Below, piece by piece: positions 1 to 10,799 of a stretch of DNA of 64,000 nt. The translations under genes and the position numbers were made by a program. Position 1 is the first letter of the stretch. The number at the start of each line of letters is the position of its first letter. The stretch lies in assembly GCA_021234155.1 (NCBI GenBank), contig JAJEKV010000106.1, positions 62,001 to 126,000 of the forward strand. Reading direction: 5' to 3'. The stretch is from Isoetes taiwanensis. Its lineage: Eukaryota; Streptophyta; Lycopodiopsida; Isoetales; Isoetaceae. The notes beneath the pieces were generated by a model that had not been told where the DNA came from, did not search any database, and saw only the letters and a list, made by a program, of their open reading frames with translations.

Positions 1-577
1 GCCTATGTGATGGTGAATAGTTGGTTAATGGTCGATTACATGTGGCATGGCATTGCAAAAACACATGGACTATTTTAACATATTATGTTTGCATGTTAAT
101 TTCATTTTTAAAGAAAAGTAAAGAAAGGAAAAATGACGGACGAGAAGAATTTGTTGAAGATAGCTGGGCGGCATCTGCAGTCGGAAGTCGTGTGAGATTT
201 GGCAGTGGATTTGATCGGCTAAACAAACCATAAGCAGTGATTGTGTGACGATTAGAAGGGATTCGGGATTCGCAGATTTTTGATTGGCAGGTGGTTTTAC
301 TTGACGCCCGTGGCGGTGGGCGGAAGTTGAGCGTACCCAAAATCATCGAGAAAAGGTTACGTGTTTTTGCTTTTCGTAATATTATCTTCCAGTAAATTTA
401 CCCGCGGTGGTTAAGTCCTTGTGTGAAGAGTAATCGATGCCGCTAATCCTTTGTGGAATTCGTTGTGTCTGATCCCTCGTGGATAATTGTGAAGTGAGGA
501 TTTAAAAGGGAGAAGATTGAGCTGTGGTATTCAAATCTGGGTTCAATTCCCGGACTCAAAAGCTTTCATTTCCATCA
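1..577 (+). repeat. 5' LTR of copia element 1 (left end cut by window)
   Basis: Matches 4884-5468 over its length and ends in CA at 576-577, three bases before the primer-binding site. An ATTTAAAAGG box near 500 is a plausible core promoter, since it is present in both LTRs. Compared with the right copy, most differences are small substitutions and indels at CAG, CTG, CCG and CGG triplets. Confidence 0.9.
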
Positions 578-579
578 TA

Positions 580-591
580 TGGTATCAGAGC
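580..591 (+). other. Primer-binding site, initiator Met tRNA
   Basis: TGGTATCAGAGC directly after the LTR is the standard plant copia primer-binding site, complementary to the 3' end of initiator tRNA-Met. Confidence 0.93.
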
Positions 592-609
592 TTTGAGTTC
601 GAAAGGGAG

Positions 610-1620
610 ATGGCAGCCAATAAAGTTGCTGCTTCGATATTAGCTGGTGTTGAAGTCTACAAGGGAGGCTCAGGTTTTCAAGCTTGGAAGGTGAAAGTGG
701 AGAAAGCATTAGAAATTGAAGGGCTTTGGGATTATGTGAGACCTCTTACTGAAACTGAGAAGCAAAGGAAGGTTACAATAAAAACCGAAGGTGCAAGCAG
801 CACTTCAGAAGAGCCATCTTCTAAGGATATAGCGCAAGCTAAAGGTATTATTATTTCCAAGCTTGGTTATGGAATTATAGCTTCTATTCATCACATGAGT
901 CCACGAGAAATGTGGCAATATTTACTGAATGAGTATGAAAAATTAAGCGCATCTCAGATACATAAGCTAGAACAAGAATTAAGAATGCTCAAATATGTAA
1001 GAGGTAAGGATTTGGTGGAATTGTTTGATAAAATGGAAGGTATCTTTATGGATTTAGATGGTGCTGCTCCACTCTCTGTTCAGTCCAAAATATTATACAT
1101 ATCAGATATGTTTGCTGAATATGATGAAAATATTGCTTCATTAATTCGCACAACTGCAAAAACTAAGGAAGAAGCAATAAGTACAGCAAGAACTGAAGTC
1201 ACACAAAGAGAAGCAAGAAGGGATTATAATCCAGGGGGAGATAGTATTTTATTTGCTGAAAGAGGGCGAGGGAGAAGTAAGGAAATGAAGGATGTGATAT
1301 GCTATGGATGTGGAGAAAGTGGTCATATTAAGCCAAATTGTTCGCGTATTAGAGGTCGTACGTGTTATGTTTGTGGGGAAGGAGGACATCTTGCAAATAT
1401 GTGTACAAGAAAAGGAAGAGGACGTGGAAGTTTTAGAGGATCTTCATCTTCTAGTAGAGGAGCTTCAAGAAGGACAGTTACCTTTTCAAAACCAACTATA
1501 GGTCGTGTATCAACTGAAGAAATTCCTGAAGAAGAGGTAAATTCATTTGTGTTATCAAGTTTGTGCAACGAAAATTTGGCTAACCATGTGGTTATAGATT
1601 CGGAGCTGAAAAATCCGTGA
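610..1620 (+). CDS. gag: Copia gag, nucleocapsid, and start of protease
   Basis: The frame opens upstream at 517, but the ATG at 610 lies just after the primer-binding site and starts the typical gag N-terminus (MAANKVAASILAG). A UBN2-type gag core follows (W-K near residue 23, 'MWQYLLNEYEKLSASQIHKL' near residue 100). Two CCHC zinc knuckles lie near 1298-1342 and 1361-1405, followed by an Arg/Gly/Ser-rich stretch. The frame ends at a stop at 1618-1620, exactly where the aspartic-protease active site is expected (V-I-D-S), and the remaining polyprotein continues in another frame. The product would form the virus-like particle and bind element RNA. Confidence 0.88.
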   Translation: MAANKVAASILAGVEVYKGGSGFQAWKVKVEKALEIEGLWDYVRPLTETEKQRKVTIKTEGASSTSEEPSSKDIAQAKGIIISKLGYGIIASIHHMSPREMWQYLLNEYEKLSASQIHKLEQELRMLKYVRGKDLVELFDKMEGIFMDLDGAAPLSVQSKILYISDMFAEYDENIASLIRTTAKTKEEAISTARTEVTQREARRDYNPGGDSILFAERGRGRSKEMKDVICYGCGESGHIKPNCSRIRGRTCYVCGEGGHLANMCTRKGRGRGSFRGSSSSSRGASRRTVTFSKPTIGRVSTEEIPEEEVNSFVLSSLCNENLANHVVIDSELKNP

Positions 1621-4460
1621 TGGGAAGTTCACAAATATTAAGAGATATGCAAACTAGTAAACTAAAATGTGTACGTATGGCAAATGGTGAAGAACAAAAA
1701 GTAGAAGGTTGTGGCTTGTTAGAACTTGAAGGAGAAGATGGAAGTGTGATATCTATTGATAATGTCTTATGTGTTCCAGGAGTGGTGAAGAACTTAATTT
1801 CTGTAGCGGATTTGGTAGATAGAGATTATAGAGTGTCATTTGATAAGCACATGTGCATAGTGCACAATAATGGAAACATTGTATTATATGCAAATCGGGT
1901 TGGAAATCGGTTTGAGTTTTGTCCAAGAAGTGTAGACATGCTATTAAGTCTTGAAGTTGAAAATAATAAATCAATAGAATTATGGCATCAACGTCTAGGT
2001 CACACAAATTTGAAAAATATAATCTTTATGAAGAAGCACAAGGTATTGAATGACTTAGATGTTGTAGGTAATATTGAGGAAGGCTTGGACACACCGTGTC
2101 ATGGTTGCATGTTGGGTAAACAAAGTAGAAAGCCTTTTCCTAAGAAAAGTGAAAGAGTAGGTGAAAGGTTAGCTTTGGTACATTCTGACGTATGTGGGCC
2201 TATGAGAGTTAGAAGTGCGAGTGGGAAATATTACTTTGTATCGTTTATTGATGATTATTCAAGAAAATCTAAATGGTATTTTCTAAGCCATAAAAGCCAG
2301 GTATTCAATTCATTCAAAGTCTATCTTGCAGAAGTTGAACGGGAAACAGGGTGCAAACTAAAATGCTTAAGGTCAGATAGAGGGGGAGAATACTTATCAG
2401 ATGAGTTTAAGTATTTTTGTGCAGAAAAAGGAATTAAAAGACAGTTGACGTGTAGCGAGACTCCTCAGCAAAATGGTGTCTCCGAGAGGAAAAATCGAAC
2501 AGTAATGGAATCAGCACGGGCAATGCTAAAGCATGCAGGTCTTCCAAACTTTTTATGGGCAGAAGCTGTAAACACAGCTTTCTATGTGCAAAACAAAATC
2601 TCAAGCAAGGCCTTAGAAGGTAAAGTTCCAGATGAGCTTTGGACAGGTAAACGCCAATCTGCAAAAGAATTTAAAGTTTTTGGATGTTTAGCTTATGCAA
2701 AAATAATGGAAGAGAATAGATCAAAGTTAGATGATAAAAGTAGAGAAACTTACTTTGTTGGTTATGATAGTTTGTCAAAAGGATACAGACTTTATGATCC
2801 AAGTAAACGAGCAGTAATTGTCAGTCGAGATGTTATTTTCTTTGAAAAAGTATTATATAAGGATCGGGTTTTTACTAATAAGCAAGATCAAGATGCAGAT
2901 GGAAATATTAACTGGGAACCAGTGGACTATTTTGATGATGAGGAAGAAGAAACAGGAGCTATTGTTGACACTAACCAAGCAGAAGGGCAAGAAGAACAAA
3001 CTCAACATCTAGATCAAACTGAACGTGATAATGAGGAAATAGAACCAGTTCCTGTAGTACCACGGCGTAGAAGAAGAACTGAAGCGGAATTGCTTAAGGA
3101 AGGAATACCATTCGATACAGCACGATATGGAAGGGATGAGACTGGAAGAAGTATGAGGAGAGATGCAACTGAGAGAAGTGTAACACATGAAGAGATTGAA
3201 GAAAGTGATCAGGTAATACCGGCTCTTATGACTGTGTTAGAATCAGAAATACCAACTAACTATAATGAAGCTATAGAAAGCCCAGAGTCAGATAAATGGA
3301 AACATGCAATGGATGCAGAATTAAGTTCTTTTAAACGTACGGAGACATACAAGTTAGTTGACAGGCCTAATAACAGAAATGTTGTTGGAAACAAGTGGAT
3401 TTTTAGAATTAAACAGGGGCCAGATGAACAGACACAAAAGTTCAAAGCGAGACTAGTGGCGAAAGGATATACACAAATAGAAGGTATTGATTATGATGAA
3501 ACTTTCTCTCCTATTGTTAAGTTAACAAGTATTAGAGCGATTATGGCTATTGCTAACACACACAATTTAGAATTGCATCATATGGATGTTAGCACGGCGT
3601 TTTTAAATGCAGACTTGAATGAGGAGATTTATATGGAGCAACCTCCTGGATATGAGACTGATGGGGATAAAGTATGGAAATTACAGAAGGCAGTCTATGG
3701 TCTAAGGCAAGCGCCACGGCAATGGTATGTATGTCTTGATAATCATTTGAAAGCACATGGATTTGAAAAATTAAACATGGATGGAAATGTGTATGTCTAT
3801 AGAGACGGAGATCATTTTTGTATAATTGCCGTGTATGTAGATGATTGTGTCATGGCAGCAAATGATGTTAACTGCTTAAAATGTTGCAAAAATATTTTAA
3901 AGCAAAGATTTCAGATGACAGACTTGGGGGAACTGAAACAATTGTTAGGTATGGAAGTTTATAGACATAGGGAAAATGGATTTATAGTTGTCACCCAGAA
4001 AAAGAATATTTTAGGTATGCTTAAAAGATTTAAGATGGAAGAATGCAAATCTGCTAGCACTCCAGTAGCATCTGGGCAAAGAATCAGCTCTGAAATGTGT
4101 CCGAAAACAGAAGAAGAAAAGACTGTTATGATGAATCGTCCCTATAGAGAGCTTATTGGATGTCTTCAATATGTATCAAATTGTACTCGTCCTGACATCT
4201 CGTATGGGGTAAATATGTTAAGTCAATTTTTAAACAATCCTGGTGAAGGGCATTGGAAATGCGCGAAGCGTATTCTAAGGTTTTTAAAAGGCACTCTAAA
4301 CTATGGACTTATTTTCAGACGTGAACATGGTATAAAACTGGAAAGTCTATTGCTTGAAGGTTTTGCAGATGCAGATTGGGGTGGTGATGTGGATACACGT
4401 AAATCGAGATCAGGATATGCTTGCTTATTAGGAAAGACAAACTATTGCACGGAAAAGTAA
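1617..4460 (+). CDS. pol: Copia pol: protease C-part, integrase, reverse transcriptase
   Basis: This 947-residue frame continues gag after a one-base shift. In order it shows the rest of the protease ('LCVPGVVKNLISV'), the GAG-pre-integrase zinc region (H-H-C-C; 'LWHQRLGHTNLKNI' about residue 121, C-x2-C about residue 162), the integrase core with D-D-E residues ('HSDVCGPM', 'FIDDYSR', 'SERKNRTVMESARAML'), an acidic linker (residues 440-500), and the reverse transcriptase ('KWIFRIKQG' to the YVDD catalytic box at 3834-3845). The first half of RNase H follows ('FADADWGGDVDTRKSRSGY'). The frame is lost at about 4440. It copies and integrates the element. The integrase-before-RT order rules out gypsy. 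Confidence 0.93.
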   Translation: MMGSSQILRDMQTSKLKCVRMANGEEQKVEGCGLLELEGEDGSVISIDNVLCVPGVVKNLISVADLVDRDYRVSFDKHMCIVHNNGNIVLYANRVGNRFEFCPRSVDMLLSLEVENNKSIELWHQRLGHTNLKNIIFMKKHKVLNDLDVVGNIEEGLDTPCHGCMLGKQSRKPFPKKSERVGERLALVHSDVCGPMRVRSASGKYYFVSFIDDYSRKSKWYFLSHKSQVFNSFKVYLAEVERETGCKLKCLRSDRGGEYLSDEFKYFCAEKGIKRQLTCSETPQQNGVSERKNRTVMESARAMLKHAGLPNFLWAEAVNTAFYVQNKISSKALEGKVPDELWTGKRQSAKEFKVFGCLAYAKIMEENRSKLDDKSRETYFVGYDSLSKGYRLYDPSKRAVIVSRDVIFFEKVLYKDRVFTNKQDQDADGNINWEPVDYFDDEEEETGAIVDTNQAEGQEEQTQHLDQTERDNEEIEPVPVVPRRRRRTEAELLKEGIPFDTARYGRDETGRSMRRDATERSVTHEEIEESDQVIPALMTVLESEIPTNYNEAIESPESDKWKHAMDAELSSFKRTETYKLVDRPNNRNVVGNKWIFRIKQGPDEQTQKFKARLVAKGYTQIEGIDYDETFSPIVKLTSIRAIMAIANTHNLELHHMDVSTAFLNADLNEEIYMEQPPGYETDGDKVWKLQKAVYGLRQAPRQWYVCLDNHLKAHGFEKLNMDGNVYVYRDGDHFCIIAVYVDDCVMAANDVNCLKCCKNILKQRFQMTDLGELKQLLGMEVYRHRENGFIVVTQKKNILGMLKRFKMEECKSASTPVASGQRISSEMCPKTEEEKTVMMNRPYRELIGCLQYVSNCTRPDISYGVNMLSQFLNNPGEGHWKCAKRILRFLKGTLNYGLIFRREHGIKLESLLLEGFADADWGGDVDTRKSRSGYACLLGKTNYCTEK

Positions 4461-4843
4461 GAAACAAACCTCTATTGCTCTTTCTGGCAGAAATTCGGTA
4501 TCAGTATGCAGCAGCTTTCACTTGCTTCGAGAGAGAAATAATTTGGCTTAGACGATTACTCGCAGAATTAGGCCTAATACAGAAAGAGCCAACACCATTA
4601 TATTGTGATAGTACAAGCTGTATTGCCATGACGAAAAATCCAGTTTTACATGAAAGAACAAAACATATTGAGCTGCATAATCACTTCATACGTGATCACG
4701 TGAGAAATGGGGAGATAGCTGTACTATATAGACCTACAGATATGCAGTGTGCAGATATATTTACAAAGGCTCTGCCAGAGCCCAAATTCAAAATGTTTCA
4801 AAAAGAATTAGGGGTTGAAGACGTTGGGACTGTTATCACATAG
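4421..4843 (+). CDS. pol: Copia RNase H C-terminal part (frame-shifted)
   Basis: This overlapping frame supplies the end of the polyprotein: 'YAAAFTCFEREIIWLRRLL', then 'LYCDSTSCIAMTKNPVLHER' (RNase H catalytic Asp), 'TKHIELHNHFIRD' and the conserved tail 'ADIFTKALPEPKF'. Residues before about 4500 read out of frame, so at least one or two small indels lie between 4440 and 4510. The stop at 4841-4843 directly precedes the polypurine tract, as in intact copia elements. Confidence 0.88.
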   Translation: MLIRKDKLLHGKVRNKPLLLFLAEIRYQYAAAFTCFEREIIWLRRLLAELGLIQKEPTPLYCDSTSCIAMTKNPVLHERTKHIELHNHFIRDHVRNGEIAVLYRPTDMQCADIFTKALPEPKFKMFQKELGVEDVGTVIT

Positions 4844-4847
4844 GCGT

Positions 4848-4858
4848 GAGGGGGAGAT
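4848..4858 (+). other. Polypurine tract of copia element 1
   Basis: A purine run (GAGGGGGAGA then T) directly before the TG that opens the right LTR at 4859 is the plus-strand DNA primer expected for an LTR retrotransposon. Confidence 0.88.
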
Positions 4859-5468
4859 TGTTGGATTTTAGTATTTTTGTCACGCCTATGTGATGGTGAA
4901 TAGTTGGTTAATGGTCGATTACATGTGGCATGGCATTGCAAAAACACATGGACTATTTTAACATATTATGTTTGCATGTTAATTTCATTTTTAAAGAAAA
5001 GTAAAGAAAGGAAAAATGACGGACGAGAAGAATTTGTTGAAGATAGTCAGGCGGCAGATCCGCAAATGGAAGTCGTGGTGAGATTTGGCAAAGGGATTTG
5101 ATCGGCTAAACAAACCATAAGCAAAGTGATTGTGTGACGATTAGAAGGGATTCGGGGATTCGGCAGATTGATTCGGCAGGTGGTTTTACTTGACGCCCCG
5201 CGGACGGTGGCGTAGGAAGTTGAACAGCCAAAATCATCAGAGAAAAGGTTACAGGTTTTTGCTTTCTCAGAATATTATCTTACTGTAAATTTACCTGTGT
5301 GGTTAAGTCCTTGTGTGAAGAGCACTGTATGCTGCTAATCCTTTGTGGAATTCGTTGTACAGATCCTCTGTGGATAATTGTGAAGTGAGGATTTAAAAGG
5401 GAGAAGATTGAGCTGTGGTATTCAAATCTGGGTTCAATTCCCGGACTCAAAAGCTTTCATTTCCATCA
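4859..5468 (+). repeat. 3' LTR of copia element 1
   Basis: A 610-bp repeat with TG...CA ends, TGTTGGATTTTAG at the start and TTTCCATCA at the end. It repeats 1-577. TGCCC follows. Confidence 0.93.
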
Positions 5469-6464
5469 TGCCCTACATCACCCCTCGTATGAATAAGCAC
5501 CAAAACAAATGGGGATTTTAGGGGGAATACAGCTAGAAATGTTAAACGTAATGGTTTGTGTTGTGTTAAAAAGAAAAATAAAAAAAAAAACACTTCCTTC
5601 GGGGCCTTAGAAAGGATGTTGTATCTATTCGAGAGAATATCTAGCGTATCTGGCAAAATTTCTAATAGTTGAAGATACTTGGCAAAGTATGTAATGGTTG
5701 AAGGGCCTCCCAAGATCAAACCTAGGATACTTCAAAGGTCCCTGGAAAAATATACCATGAGGAAAATACCTTGGGCAACCATATTATCTGTAACTAGAAT
5801 AGGACAAGGAGTTGTAGGGATGGCCTTTAATTTGAAACCCACATGGATTTGACCAACCGAAGTAGTTGGGGCAGGAGGATAAACTTGTATATATGATGGT
5901 CTCGGTATAGAAAGAGGTGTTGCAAGTAGTTCTAGAGCATTACATCTGAAATCTTTGCAAAGAACCCTATAATTTTTATAGGAGCAAATTTGAGTCTAAC
6001 CCCTAAAGCTACTACTTTACATCCAATTTTATGTCGTGGCCATGAGGAAAATATCTTGGCAATACATTATCTCTAACGAGAATGAGAACAATAAGCGGGT
6101 TGATCCAAGCATAGCATAATGCAACATAAAAAAAAAAAAAAAAAAAGATCTCTAAAGCAAGCTTCTCAGCCTTGAGCCTAAATGGAACTCATGAAACAAG
6201 ATGTGGGCAAACATGTGATCTCAAAATAAACAACCATCATTGAGCTAAATTTACAGACAAAAAACAATTCCTCAATACATGAATCAGAGAATTTCCATAA
6301 CCCAAAAGGCAAATGGGTCTGGTTGCTGCTACTAGAGCAGGGTTCCAGACATAGAAACGTAGGCAGTAACCATTAAAACTCTCATCTGGCGTGCTTGCTT
6401 GCAAATGCTTCGAGTAATGGAGACAAATAAGAAGATGGCTTAACTGTTTTGCCGTTAAACTAGC
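5469..6464. other. Intergenic, no recognisable gene; internal A19 tract
   Basis: No supported coding region. A run of about 19 A at 6128-6146 could be the tail of an old SINE or LINE copy, but no matching body or target duplication was found. Confidence 0.4.
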
Positions 6465-6516
6465 TGTTGAGCGTAGTTGTAGGATCTAAGTGATGGCTCC
6501 ATGATTCATGGAACCT

Positions 6517-6608
6517 CTATAAATGTACCCTTCTTTTTCAAAAGAAGTTTTTTTTTTTACGTTGAGTATTCTTATTCCATCTACTTTCATAATATGGTAT
6601 CAGAGCCG
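6517..6608 (+). promoter_or_regulatory. LTR core promoter and primer-binding site of copia element 2
   Basis: CTATAAATG near 6515-6523 is a good TATA box. The LTR ends at 6590 and TGGTATCAGAGCC at 6596-6608 is the initiator-Met primer-binding site. The LTR end, not the TATA box, is the secure part. Confidence 0.6.
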
Positions 6609-7092
6609 GAGGAAGAGCATCAAGAGTAAAATCTCACCCCCAAGGAAAAGCCGTGAAGAAGTGATTGTGGATAGGTCACAGATCTAAGAAGGAGCAATCG
6701 TAAAACCTTGGAAAAGAGTAAGAATCTTGACGATTCTGAGGAAGCCATTGTGATCAGGTCACAGATCCAAGGAGGAGTGATCCCAAGATAACTTGTTCAT
6801 ATAATTCTGAGAATATTTGGTGGCAATCTTGTCACAATGGAGAAACATCAGATTGAAAAGTTAGACTATAAATGTATACATCTCGTTCATAAAGGTTCTG
6901 GGGGTTTCTATCAGGAAAAGGACTATGAGATTATGTTCCAGGAATTGAAGCTAAACCAAAGGTGGCAGTGTTAACCACCTAGTGATTAACATTGTGCACA
7001 TGTTAGGTGTCAGTGGTGGCAGACTACACGTGGCATATTTAGGTTAGCATAACTGTACGGCTTAGATTTAGCTAGATGTAGAGCTCAGATTT

Positions 7093-8184
7093 GCAGTCTA
7101 CACTATATTAGACCAGAGCCTCTTCAAATATATTCAGGTTTGGTCCCAAATTTGGAGAGCCTCATTCGCTGCACATTTTCCATATTTTATGTATATTTTT
7201 GTCCACTTTTGTTCTTGTTTCATGATCTTGAGCATGGCAGGCTTGTAGCATCCGACGATCATGGATCTAGCTGGCCGCAAGACATATGTTAAGAACTCAA
7301 AATTAACATTGGTATTTGTTATCTTAGGGGGGTTCGCTCAAGATCATTTCTTTAGCCTTGCTGTTCTGCTATTGTCTTGCTGCTCTCATGAGTCACTGTC
7401 TTTGAAAATTTCTTGTATACTACTATCAACCCTTTAGATTCCCTTAATTTGCTCAACCAAGACGTTGATTTGTCCGTCTGAAGGCTTTTGCTTTAATTGT
7501 TGTTCGTCCAACCAACTAATGATTCTAACAGCTGATCATTTAATCTTCTTAATATGTTTTCAAAGCTCTGTTTTTAGGTGCAGCAAGCACAGTTTGCAGT
7601 TAAGGATTTTTGGAATGGTGACATCACTCCTCTTTGCAAGATTATTAAAAAAAGGAAAATCCAGTATTTGATCTCTTTATCTTCTATCTGCTGAAAAATT
7701 ATCAGAAATCTTATGACTCTTCTTGCGATCTTCTATTTTATTTTGATTTATCAAAAATCGTGCTTTTGCACACCCAAAGATATTTTGTAGCAAATGCAAC
7801 GGGAATATTTGCATCGTATGCATCTGCAAACCTCAAGTTTTTCATGAAGATTTCTTTTTCAAATTATTTATAGAGGGCGAGCACTTGGCTAGCCCCCTTT
7901 GAGCCCATATGGTGATAAGTTATAGCACCTGTACAACAAGTTCTATATCCTCATCAAAAATCAACTCTACATGACAGTTCGAGTTACTTGCTGTTTATTT
8001 TCAAGGCTTTCTTCTGCAATCCCCTTTTATTAGCATAAGCCAGCTTTTCTGTACACAGTGTGATTTGGTCTCCACGGCTTCCGCTAATACTTGAGAGTTA
8101 AATAGTTTATGGATTTATGGATTACCACAGATGTTAGATGAGTTGGGGCAGATTCAAGAATAGCCTTCGCACTTTCTAGATTAG
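7093..8184 (+). repeat. Direct repeat copy 1 (about 1.1 kb)
   Basis: Nearly identical to 8196-9287 at an offset of about 1103 bases. It contains the LTR tail and one interior copy of the non-autonomous LTR element. Short frames inside it (for example 7465-7671) recur in the second copy and look non-coding. Confidence 0.9.
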
Positions 8185-8195
8185 AGCTACACTAT

Positions 8196-9287
8196 GCAGT
8201 CTACATTATATTAGACCAGAGCCTCTTCAAATATATTCAGGTTTGGTCCCAAATTTGGAGAGCCTCATTCGCTGCACATTTTCCATATTTTATGTATATT
8301 TTTGTCCACTTTTGTTCTTGTTTCATGATCTTGAGCATGGCAGGCTTGTAGCATCCGACGATCATGGACTGCTGCTGCAAGACATATGTTAAGAACTCAA
8401 AATTAACATTGGCGCTGTTATGCCGGGGTTCGCTCAAGATCATTTCTTTAGCCTTGCTGTTCTGCTATTGTCTTGCTGCTCTCATGAGTCACTGTCTTTG
8501 AAAATTTCTTGTATACTACTATCAACCCTTTAGATTCCCTTAATTTGCTCAACCAAGACGTTGATTTGTCCGTCTGAAGGCTTTTGCTTTAATTGTTGTT
8601 CGTCCAACCAACTAATGATTCTAACAGCTGATCATTTAATCTTCTTAATCTGTTTTCAAAGCTCTGTTTTTAGGTGCAGCAAGCACAGTTTGCAGTTAAG
8701 GATTTTTGGAATGGTGACATCACTCCTCTTTGCAAGATTATTAAAAAAAAGGAAAATCCAGTATTTGATCTCTTTATCTTCTATCTGCTGAAAAATTATC
8801 AGAAATCTTATGACTCTTCTTGCGATCTTCTATTTTATTTTGATTTATCAAAAATCGTGCTTTTGCACACCCAAAGATATTTTGTAGCAAATGCAACGGG
8901 AATATTTGCATCGTATGCATCTGCAAACCTCAAGTTTTTCATGAAGATTTCTTTTTCAAATTATTTATAGAGGGCGAGCACTTGGCTAGCCCCCTTTGAG
9001 CCCATATGGTGATAAGTTATAGCACCTGTACAACAAGTTCTATATCCTCATCAAAAATCAACTCTACATGACAGTTCGAGTTACTTGCTGTTTATTTTCA
9101 AGGCTTTCTTACGCAATCCCCTTTTATTAGCATAAGCCGGCTTTTACAGTATTACAAGTGTGATTTGGTCTCCACGGCTTCCGCTAATACTTGAGAGTTA
9201 AATAGTTTATGGATTTATGGATTACCCACGGATGTTAGATGAGTTGGGGCAGATTCAAGAATAGCCTTCAAAGACTTTCTAGATTTT
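8196..9287 (+). repeat. Direct repeat copy 2 (about 1.1 kb)
   Basis: Second copy of 7093-8184. It starts inside the LTR, about 120 bases into it, and keeps a better primer-binding site than copy 1. It continues past the repeat to the purine tract and right LTR. Confidence 0.9.
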
Positions 9288-9898
9288 GCACTTCACATCG
9301 CATCGGGACGATATTTACACAACCATGTCTTTGCCACTGCCATTTGATCAAGCAAATCGAAAGAAAGAATTCTCTTACCATGTCCGGTCCCATAGTTTTC
9401 TCTTCATATTGGGATTTCAATTTTCTAAAGCTAGCTCTGGCACCGTCTCTGTACGCTCTTCTTTTGGCAGTGGCACCATGTTGCATTGTCGGACTTGTCT
9501 TATAAAAGTGTACATGTTTTTGCGCTAAAAACTTTTAGGGGAAGGCAGTGTTAACCACCTAGTGGTTAACATTATATACATGTTAGGTGTCAGCGGTGGC
9601 AGCCTACACTTGACATGTTTAGGTTAGCATAAGTTTATGACTTAGATTTTAGCTAGATGTAAGGCTCAAATTTGCGGTCTACACTATATTAGACCAGAGC
9701 CTCTTCAGATATATTCAGGTTTGATCTCAAATTTAAAGAGCCTCATTTGGAGCAAATTTTCTATGTTTTGTGTATATATTTGTCCCCTCTTGTTCTTGTT
9801 TCATGATCTTGAGCATGGCAGGTCTGTAACATCCGGCAGTCATGGATTGTTGCTGTTGCAAGACGTATGCCAGCCAAGAACTCAAAACTAAGAGGTGG

Positions 9899-10470
9899 CT
9901 GCTGTTGATACAAGTAAATGGGTTGAACTTGACAAGTGGGAACAAAATGATTGGAAGGCTAAAAATTGCATCATAATTCCTATAGAATATGCACATTCCA
10001 AGTTTTGAGGTAGCCAACATCTCAAAGGAAGCATTTGCATACTTAAAAAACTATCTTTGCCAAAAATCAATTCTCGCGCTTGATAACCTTGTATCAAGCC
10101 TTATTTACTACAAGAATGAAGGAAAATGAATCGGTTAATGATTTTATTGGCAAGGTACAATCTTGTGATCAAATTGGGACAATGGATATAAGGTGGTTGA
10201 TGATGAAATGATATCAGCAGCACTGATAGCAGACCTTTCAGGAAAATATCATGGGATCCGAGCCTCACTTGGATGACAAGAATATGTCACCTCAGATCGA
10301 GTGTGTGCAGCCATTCTTCAAGAAGAAGGAGAAAAACAAAGAAAGAAAATGGAAAAGTCTACTAGCATCAGAGATGTAAATGCCTTCTTTGCTGGTGAAG
10401 AAAGAAGGATGTGTTGCATCTGCAATAAGGTTGGCCATTTCACTCAAGAATGTCTAGAAATTTGAAGAAA
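9899..10470 (+). pseudogene. gag: Copia 2 gag fragment with CCHC zinc knuckle
   Basis: Plus-strand translation in shifting frames gives a UBN2/copia gag: 'KWVELDKWEQNDWKAKNCII', 'FAYLKNYLCQKSILALDN', 'MKENESVNDFIGKVQ'. A perfect C-x2-C-x4-H-x4-C knuckle lies at 10411-10452 (C-C-I-C-N-K-V-G-H-F-T-Q-E-C). Stops and slips interrupt it. Its missing N-terminus lies before 6965, on the other side of the inserted LTR element. Confidence 0.82.
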
Positions 10471-10799
10471 CAAGAAGCAAAGGAATAATCAAATGACAGA
10501 AAGAATGGCAAAAGAGCAAAAGATAACAAGGAAAAAGCAAAGGAGGAGCATTGGAAACAGAATATGGAAAGAAAAAATGAAAACCCATGGCTAACAAGTT
10601 GGACGTAAACAGGGGCACAGAATCCTCTGATGAGTCTGATTCAGATGACTCTAATAGTGCAGGATTTTGCGCTAAAGTAGAGTGGGATGTGTCCTATCTT
10701 TGAGGTACACATGGCTGATCCTCATGATAGTTACAGCAATTTGGGCAATGGTTTGGAAGTATGAAAAGTACAAATATAAAGCGCTGATCATAAGAAAGG

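Larger units (their letters stand above)
1..5468 (+). mobile_element. Ty1/copia LTR retrotransposon, nearly complete
   Basis: Seen: two long direct repeats (1-577 and 4859-5468) flank a primer-binding site, gag, protease, integrase, reverse transcriptase, RNase H and a purine tract, in the order typical of Ty1/copia (integrase before reverse transcriptase). The left LTR lacks its first 25 bases because the window starts inside it. The right LTR is followed by TGCCC, the candidate 5-bp target duplication, whose partner would lie upstream of base 1. At least two frame breaks (about 1600 and 4440-4510) divide the polyprotein. The element could be recently inactivated, or intact with sequencing errors. 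Confidence 0.95.
6966..9893 (+). mobile_element. Non-autonomous LTR element (LARD/TRIM-like) with duplicated interior
   Basis: LTRs of about 345 bp (6969-7310 and 9549-9893) start with TGTTAACCACC. A sequence like the tRNA-Asp primer-binding site (TTGGCGCTGTTATGCCGGGG) follows the LTR fragment at 8409-8428, and a purine-rich AGGGGAAGGCAG tract precedes the right LTR. GGTGG occurs on both sides (6961-6965, 9894-9898) as a candidate target duplication. There is no gag or pol coding. The order is LTR - interior - partial LTR - interior - LTR, so one LTR-plus-interior unit is duplicated. It interrupts the copia 2 gag reading frame. Confidence 0.72.

Noticed and set aside
7465-8970. Small ORFs in the 1.1-kb repeats as proteins
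   Set aside because: Repeated only because the DNA is duplicated. No start context or conserved motif, and the frame differs by one base between copies.
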